In this document: positions 51,713 through 61,261 of the stretch, piece by piece
Layout: every line of letters begins with the position of its first letter
Numbering within the stretch: the stretch's first letter is position 1
DNA from: Christiangramia bathymodioli
Lineage (GTDB): Bacteria; Bacteroidota; Bacteroidia; Flavobacteriales; Flavobacteriaceae
DNA length: 64,000 bases
Direction: 5' to 3'
NCBI GenBank assembly: GCA_009735695.1
Contig: SRSL01000001.1
Span: 62,048 to 126,047 of the forward strand
Program-made: the position numbers and the translations under genes
The notes under the pieces: generated by a model
Database searches by the model: none
Told to the model about the DNA's origin: nothing
The model's input: only the letters and a program-made list of their open reading frames with translations

Positions 51713-53136
51713 TTATCTACAGGCTCCTCGGCTGGAAATTTAGATTCTCCAAGATATTCCTTGACGATGGCGTTAAATTCAGGAGTTATGCGCAGGCTTA
51801 AAGTACCGTCAATATTATAGATGGCTTCTTTGTTGGAATAGCCTGTTTTCAGCAAATCTTCCAGGTAAAGCAGAGCAGTTTCGTTATCACCATCCAGGCT
51901 TGCCAGGGAAATGATCTTTAAATAAGCCTCAGGATCGGTTTTATTAATCGCCGTACGCAGCACAGCGATAAACATTTTGGTGTCTATTGGTGCACGGCTT
52001 TTCATGATCGCATCGAATTCCCTTTTGGAAATAAAATCCAGGTAACCATGCAGCCTGTAAGCCATATTAGATTTTGCCTCGCTGGAATTTTTTTTCAATT
52101 TATCCAGCTCATCCATCTGGTAGGCCCACCAGCCGATATTTTCAAAATTGGCCGACATTATATCTGTGCGCATCAGAAATTCATATTCATCCTGCTGCTC
52201 CTTTTCATACTGGGTTGCCTGCCTGAACTCTCTTCGTTGTGAATTAAAGGTTCGGGTTCCTTTTATTTCTTTCATCTTATCCTTGATCTCATCATCGAAA
52301 CCAAAACCCTCATATTTTTCTTCCATCCGTTCCAGTTTCTGATAAGCAGCAAAATAATTCCTGGTTCGCCATAGTTTTTCGGCATATGCCATTTCGTTCT
52401 CGAAAAGCTCTCTTCGGAACTCCTTTTCAGGATTTCCCTTTCCCTGCCTTATGGCCTGAAGCGTAAAACCGCTCATGGCATTAGATATGACATCACTCTC
52501 CGGCCATTGGTCTTCCCGACCTTCGAAATAATAAACATCTGTAGGGAATTCAAGCTTATCGAAGAATCGCAGATATTCTTCAATCTGGTAAACCATATAA
52601 TCCTGGTTACCTCCTACTCCTATGAACATATAGGGGTTATTCCTGTTCACCAAATCCCGGTTAACAAAAGAATTGCCAATAGCCATAACCCCGGCTATAT
52701 CTTTATAGAACAATGGTAAGGTTGAAGCGATCTGGGCTCCCTCTCCAAGGCCGGCCGCATAGACTCGTTCAGGATTTACCGAAAAAGCGTCCAGGACAAT
52801 TCTCATCATACTGGTCGCGGTGATAAGTATACTGTCTATAGGTCGTGAAGTGAGGTCAATATTGGCTGAAGCTATCAGGTATCCCTGTTGTTCAGCTGCC
52901 GGCTGGAACAATCCGGCAGTATTTCTACCCCTGCCTTTGGGATCAAATACAAATACCACAGGCCATTGCTTATCTGCCGTATAATTGGTGGGGGCATACA
53001 GTGCAAAAGTTTCATTTTTCTTTCCAGGGATGCTCAATGAATCTGTTACCCGGCCTTTAGCGATTCTATATTCCTGAGAATGTGCAGAGAAAGTGAAGAA
53101 AAATATGGCAATAAGAACGAATAGTAGTTTTTTCAT
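51709..53136 (-). CDS. Esterase-like alpha/beta protein without the catalytic serine
   Basis: A 475-residue secreted protein with a signal peptide cleaved near residue 20 (AHSQ). Residues about 45-220 look like an alpha/beta hydrolase of the PHB depolymerase/esterase type, with NYTADKQWPVVFVFDPKGRG and VYAAGLGEGAQIASTL. The nucleophile elbow GxSxG is replaced by GLGEG (129-133), so catalysis by serine is unlikely. The C-terminal half (about 235-475) is helical and TPR-like, with charged segments. A binding or scaffold role is more likely than hydrolysis. Confidence 0.7.
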   Translation of the reverse strand: MKKLLFVLIAIFFFTFSAHSQEYRIAKGRVTDSLSIPGKKNETFALYAPTNYTADKQWPVVFVFDPKGRGRNTAGLFQPAAEQQGYLIASANIDLTSRPIDSILITATSMMRIVLDAFSVNPERVYAAGLGEGAQIASTLPLFYKDIAGVMAIGNSFVNRDLVNRNNPYMFIGVGGNQDYMVYQIEEYLRFFDKLEFPTDVYYFEGREDQWPESDVISNAMSGFTLQAIRQGKGNPEKEFRRELFENEMAYAEKLWRTRNYFAAYQKLERMEEKYEGFGFDDEIKDKMKEIKGTRTFNSQRREFRQATQYEKEQQDEYEFLMRTDIMSANFENIGWWAYQMDELDKLKKNSSEAKSNMAYRLHGYLDFISKREFDAIMKSRAPIDTKMFIAVLRTAINKTDPEAYLKIISLASLDGDNETALLYLEDLLKTGYSNKEAIYNIDGTLSLRITPEFNAIVKEYLGESKFPAEEPVDN

Positions 53137-53186
53137 AATTCTGTAATAGACCTAAAGATAATAAAGGAATCCTTAATAACTCCATA

Positions 53187-53222
53187 AAAAAACCCGCAGG
53201 CCTATAACCGCGGGTTCTTTAT
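53187..53222 (-). terminator. Rho-independent terminator after the DUF1328-like gene
   Basis: AACCCGC and GCGGGTT pair around an AGGCCTATAACC loop; on the minus strand a T run follows. Confidence 0.7.
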
Positions 53223-53238
53223 CGATAATTTAAAGTTT

Positions 53239-53439
53239 TTAATTTCCTTTCACTGGCTGGTATTTCACTTTTGGCTTTTCTGGAAAAAACAGTTTAGCGA
53301 TCAGTGAAATAATTAATAAGTCTGCAAAAATCAGGAACATTACCCGAATCACTTCTATTCCGTCAAATGACAATCCCGTGAATCCAACTAATCCCGTGAT
53401 TACTGCTAGAACTAAAAACAACAACGACTTCTTCTTCAT
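53239..53439 (-). CDS. DUF1328-like small membrane protein
   Basis: A 66-residue protein with two helices (about residues 5-23 and 28-50), LLFLVLAVITGLVGFTGLSF then VMFLIFADLLIISLIAKLFF. The pattern resembles YtjA/DUF1328 membrane proteins. The C-terminus is basic and Pro-rich. Its function is unknown. It is monocistronic. Confidence 0.7.
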   Translation of the reverse strand: MKKKSLLFLVLAVITGLVGFTGLSFDGIEVIRVMFLIFADLLIISLIAKLFFPEKPKVKYQPVKGN

Positions 53440-53621
53440 AACACGTATTTTTACTTTCTATTTGAAGCAAATTTAAGTACAGTTTGGTCGTATCATTACT
53501 AAAGAAATTACAATTAAAACAGATTTAACTAAAAGGCAATAAGTTGGTAAGCAGGTGTTAATATTGATAAGGATCGAATTAGGTTTTTAACTTGTCTTTA
53601 AAAACAACATTCAAAAAAAGC

Positions 53622-54062
53622 CTAATCTTTCCACTGTTTTATCGGTGCGTCCTCGATCACATCTGAAAGTATAATATGAGTACGGGTTTCCCCATAGGTA
53701 ATTAATTTATCGATCAGTTTTTCAAGATGAACCTGGTCATGCAATACCACTTCCATAATAATATTCTCATTCCCGGTTATCCGATAGCAGTTTACGATCT
53801 CTTCAAAACTTTTTACGGTTTCAAGAAATGCTTTTAACCTTCCTGTGAATGCTCTCAAATTGATTATTGCCCGAAGCTGATAGCCTACCTTTTGATGAGC
53901 CAGTTTGGTTTGATAGCCTTTAATAACTCCGGCATCTTCCATTTTCTTGACACGCTCTGCAACGGCAGGTGAAGTTAATCCTATTTTTCTCCCTATTTTG
54001 GTAAAGGAAACCCGCGCATTCTTTTGTAATTCTTCCAAAATCGCCCAATTGATCTTATCCAT
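53622..54062 (-). CDS. Lrp/AsnC family transcriptional regulator
   Basis: A 146-residue feast/famine regulator. The N-terminal helix-turn-helix is NWAILEELQKNARVSFTKIGRKIGLTSPAVAERVKKMEDAG (about residues 5-45, given in parts), followed by the RAM ligand domain (about 63-140). It may act on amino-acid metabolism or on the divergent 54179 gene; the target is not evident. An A/T-rich 116-nt region separates them. Confidence 0.92.
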   Translation of the reverse strand: MDKINWAILEELQKNARVSFTKIGRKIGLTSPAVAERVKKMEDAGVIKGYQTKLAHQKVGYQLRAIINLRAFTGRLKAFLETVKSFEEIVNCYRITGNENIIMEVVLHDQVHLEKLIDKLITYGETRTHIILSDVIEDAPIKQWKD

Positions 54063-54178
54063 AAACTTAAAGTTTAAACAATAAATTCTTTAATTTTTAA
54101 AGATAATAAAAATATAAGCTTAAAATTCTTAAGTCACGAAATCGAATTAGGTAGTAAATTAGAGAAAAAATTGGTCTG

Positions 54179-54577
54179 GTGAACTATCTTTCAGCATATG
54201 GCGAAAACAGGCGTTCCAGCCTGTATGAAAAAGCAAAGGAAATTCGCAATATATCCCGCAGGATTTCAGATTACCTATTGCCCGATATGGAATGTTTGAA
54301 CGAAAATGGCCAGGAAAACAAGCATATTTATTTTACCGGTGATATTTTAAGACAGTCTAATTCCCTTATCGCACACATCAATAAGGCAGAAACCGAATTC
54401 TTCCAGGATAACCGGCACAAATATGTGGCAAGTGTGCAGATACTGACCGAACGACTATACCGAACCTGTGAAAGACTCGAAAATTACAATTCCAATGGCC
54501 GCGAATTTCTTCAGATCCTACAAAAGGAATTATTAAAATTCCGAAGACTACAACGCGTTTGGAGACTTACCTTATAA
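54179..54577 (+). CDS. Hypothetical helical protein
   Basis: A 132-residue basic, mostly helical protein with a GTG start at 54179. There is no signal or membrane helix. Features include IYFTGDILRQSNSLIAHINK (middle helix) and a C-terminus ending KLLKFRRLQRVWRLTL-like. I do not recognise a family. It is divergent from the Lrp gene. The frame is open and its composition is protein-like, but whether it is translated is not proven. Confidence 0.5.
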   Translation: MNYLSAYGENRRSSLYEKAKEIRNISRRISDYLLPDMECLNENGQENKHIYFTGDILRQSNSLIAHINKAETEFFQDNRHKYVASVQILTERLYRTCERLENYNSNGREFLQILQKELLKFRRLQRVWRLTL

Positions 54578-54625
54578 ACTGATCCCGGGATTATTAGTTT
54601 TACATTCTGATATTCTATAAAAATT

Positions 54626-54660
54626 AAACCTCACAGGTTTCGAAAACCTGTGAGGTTTTT
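54626..54660 (+). terminator. Strong perfect hairpin after the 54179 gene
   Basis: AAACCTCACAGGTTT and its exact reverse complement (15 bp) around CGA, with a following T tract. The same hairpin type is common in Bacteroidota genomes and may be a mobile REP as well as a terminator. Confidence 0.75.
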
Positions 54661-54684
54661 ATTAATACGGAATTTGGTAAAATT

Positions 54685-54790
54685 AGATCCCGATTACGCT
54701 GCGCTTATCAGAATAAGCAGCCATCATGTTTTTCTAAAACTGAAAGAAAATAAGATCCCGAATTCACTTCGCTCATCGGGATAAGCAGCC
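54685..54790. repeat. Pair of REP-like direct repeats
   Basis: Two 38-nt copies (54685-54722 and 54753-54790) start AGATCCCGA and end ATAAGCAGCC. The inner words ATCCCGA and TCGGGAT can form a stem in the second copy. They lie between the hairpin at 54626 and the end of icmF. Confidence 0.65.
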
Positions 54791-54835
54791 TGCACCGCTT
54801 TTCATTCATTTCATTCTGAAAAGCGGGCGATCTGC

Positions 54836-57800
54836 TTACATATTCCGTCTATACTGGCCTCCTACTTCGAACAAAGCATATGTGATCTGCCCGAGGGAAC
54901 AAACCTTGGTAGCTTCCATAAGCTCCCTGAACAGGTTCTCATTATTGATCGCAGCATTCTGAATTCGTTTCAAAGCGGCATCAGCTTTCGATTCCTTCGC
55001 TTTATGAAGGGTTTCCAGGGTTTTGATCTGGTTTTCCTTTTCTTCCTCAGTCGCCCTGATCACCTCGCCCGGAGTTACCGTAGGTGATCCTTCTGAACTC
55101 AGGAAGGTATTTACTCCCACAATTGGATATTCTCCGCTATGTTTCAAGGTTTCATAATAAAGACTTTCTTCCTGTATCTTACCGCGCTGGTACATAGTCT
55201 CCATGGCCCCGAGTACGCCACCTCTTTCCGTAATTCGATCGAATTCAGTAAGCACCGCTTCTTCAACCAGATCGGTTAATTCTTCGATGATAAATGATCC
55301 CTGAATTGGATTCTCATTTTTGGTAAGTCCTAATTCCTTATTGATGATCAGCTGAATCGCCATGGCCCTTCTTACTGAAGCTTCGGTAGGCGTAGTGATC
55401 GCCTCGTCATAGGCATTTGTATGTAACGAATTACAGTTATCATAAATCGCGTAAAGTGCCTGCAGTGTGGTTCTGATATCGTTAAAATCGATCTCCTGAG
55501 CATGTAAAGAACGTCCTGAAGTTTGGATATGATACTTCAGCATTTGAGCCCTCGAATTCGCTCCATATTTATGCTTCAGCGCCTTAGCCCAGATCCTTCT
55601 GGCCACACGGCCTATCACCGCATATTCCGGGTCTACTCCATTCGAAAAGAAAAACGACAGGTTTGGACCAAATTTATTGATATCCATTCCCCTGCTCAGG
55701 TAATATTCCACGTAAGTGAATCCGTTAGCCAAAGTAAAAGCCAGCTGGGTAATTGGATTTGCACCGGCTTCAGCGATATGATACCCCGAAATAGAAACTG
55801 AATAGAAGTTCCTTACCTTCTCTTCGATAAAATATTCCTGCACATCTCCCATCAAACGCAAGGCGAATTCCGTAGAGAAAATACAGGTGTTCTGAGCCTG
55901 ATCTTCTTTCAGAATATCAGCCTGAACAGTTCCACGAACCACGCTGATGGTTTCTTCCTTAATCTTTTCGTAAACCTCCTTCGGAAGAATCTGGTCTCCC
56001 GTCACACCAAGTAACATCAATCCAAGCCCGTTATTACCTTCAGGAAGCTTGCCTTTATAAGAAGGTCTTTCGATGTCGTTATCATCATAAAGCTCCTTTA
56101 GCTTGGCTTCCACCTTATCTTCGAGTCCGTTTTCCTTGATATATTTTTCACAATTCTGGTCGATCGCCGCATTCATGAAGAACCCAAGCAACATAGGCGC
56201 GGGACCATTAATGGTCATACTTACCGAGGTCATCGCATCGGCAAGATCAAAACCTGAATACAGTTTTTTGGCATCATCCAGGCAGCAAATGGAAACCCCG
56301 GAGTTCCCGATCTTTCCGTAGATATCCGGCCTGTGATCTGGATCATTTCCATAAAGAGTTACCGAATCGAAAGCAGTAGAAAGCCGTTTTGCGGGAAGAC
56401 CCTGACTTACGTAATGAAAACGCCTGTTGGTTCTTTCGGGTCCGCCTTCCCCGGCAAACATTCTCGTTGGATCTTCACCAGTTCTTTTGAACGGATATAG
56501 CCCCGCAGTATATGGAAACTCTCCTGGAACGTTCTCCTGTAACAACCATCCAAGTATATCGCCCCAGGCCTTGTATTTAGGCAGTGCTACCTTAGGAATA
56601 CGGGTATGGGAAAGCGATTCGGTATGAGTTTCGATCTTGATCTCCTTGTCACGAACCTTGAAACTATAGATCGGCTCACTATATTTGGTCACCTTTTCGT
56701 TCCAGCCAAGGATCATCTCCCAGTTATAGGGATCCAGATCCATTTTTACTTTATCGAATTCAGCAAAAAGCAATTTGAGGAAGTCCCTTTGATCATCTTC
56801 TGCATAATCATAGATCTCATCCTGGTCTATTCCATTCTGGTTTAAATATTTCGTTTGATCCTTTCCGAATTTCGTTTTAATCCCTGCTACGGTTTCAATA
56901 GTTTTATAAATACCATAAAGTTTCTGGGCAACCTCAACCTGCGATCTTGCTTTATCATCATAAGACCTGTTGTTTTCAGCAATTTCAGAAAGATAGCGAG
57001 TGCGTTTTGGCGGGATCACGAAGATCTTTTCGCTCATTTCCTTTGAAATCTCAAAAGTTGAAGAAAGGCCGGCTTTGGTCTTTTCCTCGATCTTATCCAT
57101 GATGCTTTTATACAGCGTATTCATCCCGGGGTCGTTGAACTGAGAGGCGATGGTTCCGAAAACTGGAAGTTTTTCAGCATCTTCATGCCACAACTGGTGA
57201 TTGCGCTGGTATTGCTTTTTTACATCTCTCAAGGCATCCTGCGCACCTCGTTTATCAAATTTATTGATCGCGACCAGGTCTGCAAAATCAAGCATATCGA
57301 TCTTTTCCAGCTGGGTAGCCGCACCAAATTCTGGAGTCATCACGTATAACGAGACATCGGAATGATCCAGGATCTCCGTATCGCTTTGCCCGATTCCGGA
57401 AGTTTCAAGAATGATCAGGTCGTAATTGGCGGCCTTTAAAACATCAACAGCTTCAGCAACATATTTTGAAAGCGCCAGATTTGCCTGCCTGGTTGCAAGC
57501 GAACGCATATAAACACGTTCGTGGTTGATGGAGTTCATTCGAATTCTATCACCTAACAATGCGCCACCGGTCTTTTTCTTGGAAGGATCTACCGAGATGA
57601 TCCCTATATGCTTATCTGGGAAATCCATCAGGAACCGCCGTACCAGTTCATCTACCAGGCTTGATTTTCCTGAACCACCAGTCCCGGTAATTCCCAGTAC
57701 AGGCGTGGTTTCGATCTTATAATTTTCAGGTTTAAATACCTTTAAAAATTCTTCGCGTCTATTTTCAGCAAGGGAGATCAGTCTTGAAATGGCGGTAACC

Positions 57801-58291
57801 TCTTTTCCTTTTAGATTCTCCTCTACCTTTTCTGGTTGCTCTAGTTTCGGAACTTCATTATCCACCCGCTGAATCATGTCATTGATCATTCCCTGTAAAC
57901 CCATTTCACGACCATCGTCTGGAGAGTAGATACGATCAATTCCATATTTCATCAGCTCATCGATCTCTTCGGGAAGGATCACTCCTCCACCGCCACCAAA
58001 GATCTTGATATGACCCGCACCTTTTTCCTTCAACAGGTCATACATATATTTGAAATACTCGATATGACCACCCTGGTAAGAGGTCATGGCAATCGCATGC
58101 GCATCCTCCTGGATCGCACAATTCACCACCTCTTCCACACTGCGGTCATGGCCAAGGTGAATTACTTCAACCCCGGTGGCCTGGATGATACGACGCATAA
58201 TGTTAATGGCGGCATCATGACCATCGAATAACGAAGCGGCAGTTACAATTCTTATTTTATTTTTAGGTTTATACGGACTTTGTTGTTCCAT
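54836..58291 (-). CDS. icmF: Fused isobutyryl-CoA mutase IcmF
   Basis: An 1151-residue adenosylcobalamin-dependent mutase, reversible for isobutyryl-/n-butyryl-CoA and related substrates. The order is: B12-binding domain (residues about 10-150, with [10 protein letters not shown] at 21-30), a MeaI-type GTPase (about 190-450, P-loop GTGGSGKS at 203-210, NKFDKRG) and the mutase TIM barrel (about 560-1151, with [20 protein letters not shown] and [15 protein letters not shown]). The order and the PFKR segment with Phe in the substrate loop point to IcmF rather than methylmalonyl-CoA mutase. The GTPase is built in, so the separate MeaB should serve another mutase. Confidence 0.95.
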   Translation of the reverse strand: MEQQSPYKPKNKIRIVTAASLFDGHDAAINIMRRIIQATGVEVIHLGHDRSVEEVVNCAIQEDAHAIAMTSYQGGHIEYFKYMYDLLKEKGAGHIKIFGGGGGVILPEEIDELMKYGIDRIYSPDDGREMGLQGMINDMIQRVDNEVPKLEQPEKVEENLKGKEVTAISRLISLAENRREEFLKVFKPENYKIETTPVLGITGTGGSGKSSLVDELVRRFLMDFPDKHIGIISVDPSKKKTGGALLGDRIRMNSINHERVYMRSLATRQANLALSKYVAEAVDVLKAANYDLIILETSGIGQSDTEILDHSDVSLYVMTPEFGAATQLEKIDMLDFADLVAINKFDKRGAQDALRDVKKQYQRNHQLWHEDAEKLPVFGTIASQFNDPGMNTLYKSIMDKIEEKTKAGLSSTFEISKEMSEKIFVIPPKRTRYLSEIAENNRSYDDKARSQVEVAQKLYGIYKTIETVAGIKTKFGKDQTKYLNQNGIDQDEIYDYAEDDQRDFLKLLFAEFDKVKMDLDPYNWEMILGWNEKVTKYSEPIYSFKVRDKEIKIETHTESLSHTRIPKVALPKYKAWGDILGWLLQENVPGEFPYTAGLYPFKRTGEDPTRMFAGEGGPERTNRRFHYVSQGLPAKRLSTAFDSVTLYGNDPDHRPDIYGKIGNSGVSICCLDDAKKLYSGFDLADAMTSVSMTINGPAPMLLGFFMNAAIDQNCEKYIKENGLEDKVEAKLKELYDDNDIERPSYKGKLPEGNNGLGLMLLGVTGDQILPKEVYEKIKEETISVVRGTVQADILKEDQAQNTCIFSTEFALRLMGDVQEYFIEEKVRNFYSVSISGYHIAEAGANPITQLAFTLANGFTYVEYYLSRGMDINKFGPNLSFFFSNGVDPEYAVIGRVARRIWAKALKHKYGANSRAQMLKYHIQTSGRSLHAQEIDFNDIRTTLQALYAIYDNCNSLHTNAYDEAITTPTEASVRRAMAIQLIINKELGLTKNENPIQGSFIIEELTDLVEEAVLTEFDRITERGGVLGAMETMYQRGKIQEESLYYETLKHSGEYPIVGVNTFLSSEGSPTVTPGEVIRATEEEKENQIKTLETLHKAKESKADAALKRIQNAAINNENLFRELMEATKVCSLGQITYALFEVGGQYRRNM

Positions 58292-58489
58292 TTTTAATGT
58301 TGTCTGAAAATTTGCCCTGCAATTTACGAAAATCGCAATGAAAGCTATGCGTTCAAATTCTTAAATACCGTGAAATTAAAGTATAAAACAAAAAAATAAA
58401 CCTGGTCAAACTATAGCTACCTATAGCTTCTGAAGGCGTTTAATATAATTATAACTTTTGCCTACCCATTCATAACCCGATTGCTTTTA

Positions 58490-58497
58490 TATATTTG
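58490..58497 (+). promoter_or_regulatory. Candidate promoter -7 box for the DUF4197 gene
   Basis: TATATTTG fits TAnnTTTG exactly, 11 nt before the ATG at 58509; the short leader is unusual. Confidence 0.4.
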
Positions 58498-58508
58498 AAC
58501 AAACTCCT

Positions 58509-59225
58509 ATGATGAAAAAGATTGTTGCCCTATCTGCTTTACTAATTTTAACTTCTTGTGCCGAACTTCAGCAAATAGCTACCCAGATTCCCGGAGGCTA
58601 CACGGTCACAGACTCTGAGATCAATAACGGACTTAAACAGGCCCTGCAATTCGGGATCGACAAGGAAGTAACAAAGCTGGCCGAAGAAAATGGTTATTTT
58701 AGCAATGAACTGGTACGAATTGGTCTTCCGCCAGAACTTCAAAAAGTGGATAAGACCTTGCGCGATGTAGGCCTGGATGCCCTGGCCGATGAGGGCCTTA
58801 TGATCCTGAACAGAGCCGCCGAGGATGCAGTGAGCGAAGCGATCCCGGTTTTCGCAGATGCGGTGACCCAAATCACTTTTGCGGATGCCAGGAACATACT
58901 TTTAGGCCCGGATGATGCCGCAACACTTTATTTGAACGATAAAACAGAACAGGAACTCTATACCCGCTTCAACCCAATAATCAGTAATTCCTTAGATGAA
59001 GTGGGTGCCACGCAGGTTTGGAAAAATATAATTCAGAAGTACAATTCCCTGCCATTGACAAACGATGTGAACCCAGATCTTCCCGATTATGTCACCAAGG
59101 AAGCTCTTAAAGGAGTTTATATAATGATCGCGAAGGAGGAAAAAGAGATCAGGAACAATATTTCAGCCCGAACCACTTCACTTTTACAACGCGTTTTTGC
59201 ACTTCAGGACCAGCAAAACCTATAG
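58509..59225 (+). CDS. DUF4197 lipoprotein
   Basis: A 238-residue lipoprotein with lipobox LTSC (Cys about residue 17). The DUF4197 pattern is visible in EINNGLKQALQFGIDKEVTK (about residues 36-55), IGLPPELQKVDKTLRDVGL and AVTQITFADARNILLGPDDA. The protein is helical. In Bacteroidota and Proteobacteria the family has no assigned role. The ATG is doubled (ATGATG), so either could start. Confidence 0.85.
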   Translation: MMKKIVALSALLILTSCAELQQIATQIPGGYTVTDSEINNGLKQALQFGIDKEVTKLAEENGYFSNELVRIGLPPELQKVDKTLRDVGLDALADEGLMILNRAAEDAVSEAIPVFADAVTQITFADARNILLGPDDAATLYLNDKTEQELYTRFNPIISNSLDEVGATQVWKNIIQKYNSLPLTNDVNPDLPDYVTKEALKGVYIMIAKEEKEIRNNISARTTSLLQRVFALQDQQNL

Positions 59226-59369
59226 AAAATCCAATTTTTTAACATTTAAAGGGGATGGAGGACTAAGTTTTAAAACAAGCTTAACTGCTTATTATCAAAT
59301 TCTAAGCTTAATGCTTCTTAGCTTTGGATCGATGTAGAACGACAGATGCAGTAAGAACCTAATACCTAT

Positions 59370-59552
59370 ATGTTTAGAATATCCGAAAATAAGACTAAGG
59401 AGGAGCGTTTATGTGAAAAGTATTGCAGGCTAATGGAGCGGTCTTACAAAATTGCCCTTACCGATAAGGACAAAAGTGACCAGCTCAATCAGCGAGCAAG
59501 GAATATCCTCGAAGAGCTGAAGAAAATGGATTCTCAGCGAATAGATTCCTGA
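59370..59552 (+). CDS. Lacal_2735 family small protein
   Basis: A 60-residue charged helical protein with KTKEERLCEKYCRLMERSYK and NQRARNILEELKKMD. It matches the small Lacal_2735 family of Flavobacteriia, whose function is unknown. The 3' end overlaps the convergent BtuF-like gene by 19 nt. Confidence 0.7.
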   Translation: MFRISENKTKEERLCEKYCRLMERSYKIALTDKDKSDQLNQRARNILEELKKMDSQRIDS

Positions 59553-60319
59553 TGCAGTTGGGCGAAATAATCGAAAGCGGCCAGTAATCGGCTTCCATAC
59601 CAACTAAAATACTCTCCGTCTACGATCAGAACCTTTTTCGCAAAGGAATCAAATTCTTTTGTATGCTCTTGCCTGAATGGAAATGGCTCTGAACTCAGAA
59701 AGATAAGATCAGGCCCGAGGCTTTTCAATTCCTGAAAATCGGTTTCAGGATAGCGGTCTGATTTAAATACATTCTCAAAGCCGTTCAATTCCAGCATAGA
59801 ATTTATAAAAGTTCCTTTCCCTGCCACCATCATAGGATCTTTCCAGATAAAATAAGCGACTTTCTTCAAATCCTTACTTTCGACCTTCTGTTTAAATGCC
59901 TCAGCTTTATTCTGAATAGACCGGCTGAGCGTATTGGCGAAAGGAGCACAATCGAAAATTTTTCCATACTGCTCGACCAATTCACAGGCCGAGTCGATAT
60001 CATTCACATCTGAAACATGCACGGGGGCAATCTTTTCCAACCCGACAACCATTTCCGGGGTATTCTCTTCCTTATTGCACAGGATGATATCGGGCTCTAA
60101 TTCCCTTACCTTTTTGAAATTGACTTTTTTAGTCCCTCCAACTCTCTTTTTGGTCTTTTTGAGACGGGCAGGATGCACGCAAAAATGGGTAATGCCAACC
60201 AGTTGTTTTTCCAAACCCAGATCAACGAGTAATTCGGTCTGGCTGGGCACCAGGGAAATGATACGTTCGGGTGTTTTTTTCAGTTCAAACCTTCTATTTA
60301 ACTGATCCCGAAATTCCAT
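59534..60319 (-). CDS. BtuF-like substrate-binding protein without signal peptide
   Basis: A 261-residue helical-backbone metal receptor of the cobalamin or iron-siderophore binding type. It starts MEFRDQLNRRFELKKTPERI and contains IISLVPSQTELLVDLGLEKQLVGIT (about residues 20-44), ELEPDIILCNKEENTPE and LKSLGPDLIFLSSEPFPFR. There is no signal peptide, and only 6 nt separate it from pyrF, so no signal can be encoded upstream without overlapping pyrF. It may thus act in the cytoplasm. Its ligand is an inference from family similarity. Confidence 0.8.
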   Translation of the reverse strand: MEFRDQLNRRFELKKTPERIISLVPSQTELLVDLGLEKQLVGITHFCVHPARLKKTKKRVGGTKKVNFKKVRELEPDIILCNKEENTPEMVVGLEKIAPVHVSDVNDIDSACELVEQYGKIFDCAPFANTLSRSIQNKAEAFKQKVESKDLKKVAYFIWKDPMMVAGKGTFINSMLELNGFENVFKSDRYPETDFQELKSLGPDLIFLSSEPFPFRQEHTKEFDSFAKKVLIVDGEYFSWYGSRLLAAFDYFAQLHQESIR

Positions 60320-60325
60320 AAAATT

Positions 60326-61147
60326 TTATTGAAGTTTATCGAGCTCCTGGGCCATCTGTTGCTGAAGGGCTTCGGCCTTGGCTCCGGCAATTTCAGCAAA
60401 ATTGGAGGAGTCTGAAGCATAGATGATTTTTCGCGAGGAATTTACCAGCAGGCCAACATTTTTGGTCATTCCGTATTTACAAACCTCTTCCAGGCTTCCT
60501 CCCTGCGCTCCCACTCCAGGAACCAAAAGGAAATTCTCCGGGATCAGCTTTCGTATATCCCCTAAAAATTCAGCCTTGGTCGCACCAACCACGTACATAA
60601 GGTTTTCAGCATTTTTCCAGCCTTTGGAAGTCTTGATCACCTTTTTATAGAGCTCTTCCCCTTCGGTCTGCAGGGTCTGAAAGTCGAAAGCTCCTTCGTT
60701 TGATGTAAGAGCGAGCAGAATTGTATGTTTATTGGTGAATTCAAGGAAAGGCTCTACAGAATCCTTCCCCATATAAGGCGCTACCGTAATCGAATCAAAA
60801 TTAAGATCTTCCAGGAAGGCTTTCGCATACATCCTGGAAGTATTCCCGATATCACCGCGCTTGGCATCGGCAATGGTATAGATTTCGGGATATTCCTGGT
60901 GTAGGTATTCGATGGTCTTTTGAAGAGCTTGCCAACCTTTTATACCCATAGCCTCGTAAAAGGCAATATTAGGTTTATAAGCAACGCAATATTCATGGGT
61001 CGCATCGATGATCGCCTTATTAAAGCTGAACACAGGATCTTCTTCTGAAAGTAAATAAGTGGGAATCTTATCCAGATCGGTATCAAGACCGACACATAAA
61101 AAAGATCGTTTTTTAAAAATCTGTTCTGTAAGTTCCTGTGATGTCAT
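60326..61147 (-). CDS. pyrF: Orotidine 5'-phosphate decarboxylase
   Basis: A 273-residue UMP-forming enzyme of pyrimidine synthesis (the longer subfamily 2). The start motif is [14 protein letters not shown] (about residues 16-29), and the catalytic block [19 protein letters not shown] (about 93-111) has the Asp-Lys-Asp charge network. Phosphate-binding PGVGAQGG is at about 215-222. A C/A-rich heptamer array runs up to the start codon. It probably shares a transcript with the BtuF-like gene. Confidence 0.95.
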   Translation of the reverse strand: MTSQELTEQIFKKRSFLCVGLDTDLDKIPTYLLSEEDPVFSFNKAIIDATHEYCVAYKPNIAFYEAMGIKGWQALQKTIEYLHQEYPEIYTIADAKRGDIGNTSRMYAKAFLEDLNFDSITVAPYMGKDSVEPFLEFTNKHTILLALTSNEGAFDFQTLQTEGEELYKKVIKTSKGWKNAENLMYVVGATKAEFLGDIRKLIPENFLLVPGVGAQGGSLEEVCKYGMTKNVGLLVNSSRKIIYASDSSNFAEIAGAKAEALQQQMAQELDKLQ

Positions 61148-61175
61148 TACTCAGTTATCAGTTATCGGTTATCAG
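61148..61175. repeat. Heptanucleotide array directly before pyrF
   Basis: Four words in strict 7-nt register (TACTCAG, then TTATCAG and TTATCGG forms) begin at the first base upstream of the pyrF start codon. On the coding strand they read CTGATAA, so C/A-rich. Confidence 0.8.
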
Positions 61176-61204
61176 AAAATAAAAATCCAGCCTACAACAC
61201 TAGC

Positions 61205-61258
61205 TCTTTAGAAAAATCTCTTATAACTTCTCAATTCTAATTGCTCAAATCTCAGACC
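61205..61258. repeat. Heptanucleotide words after prfA
   Basis: The stretch next to the prfA stop is composed of 7-nt words (TCTCAGA, GCTCAAA, TCTCAAT and similar on the plus strand). On the coding strand they are G/A-rich. It completes a spacer in which both ends are heptamer arrays. Confidence 0.6.
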
Positions 61259-61261
61259 TGG

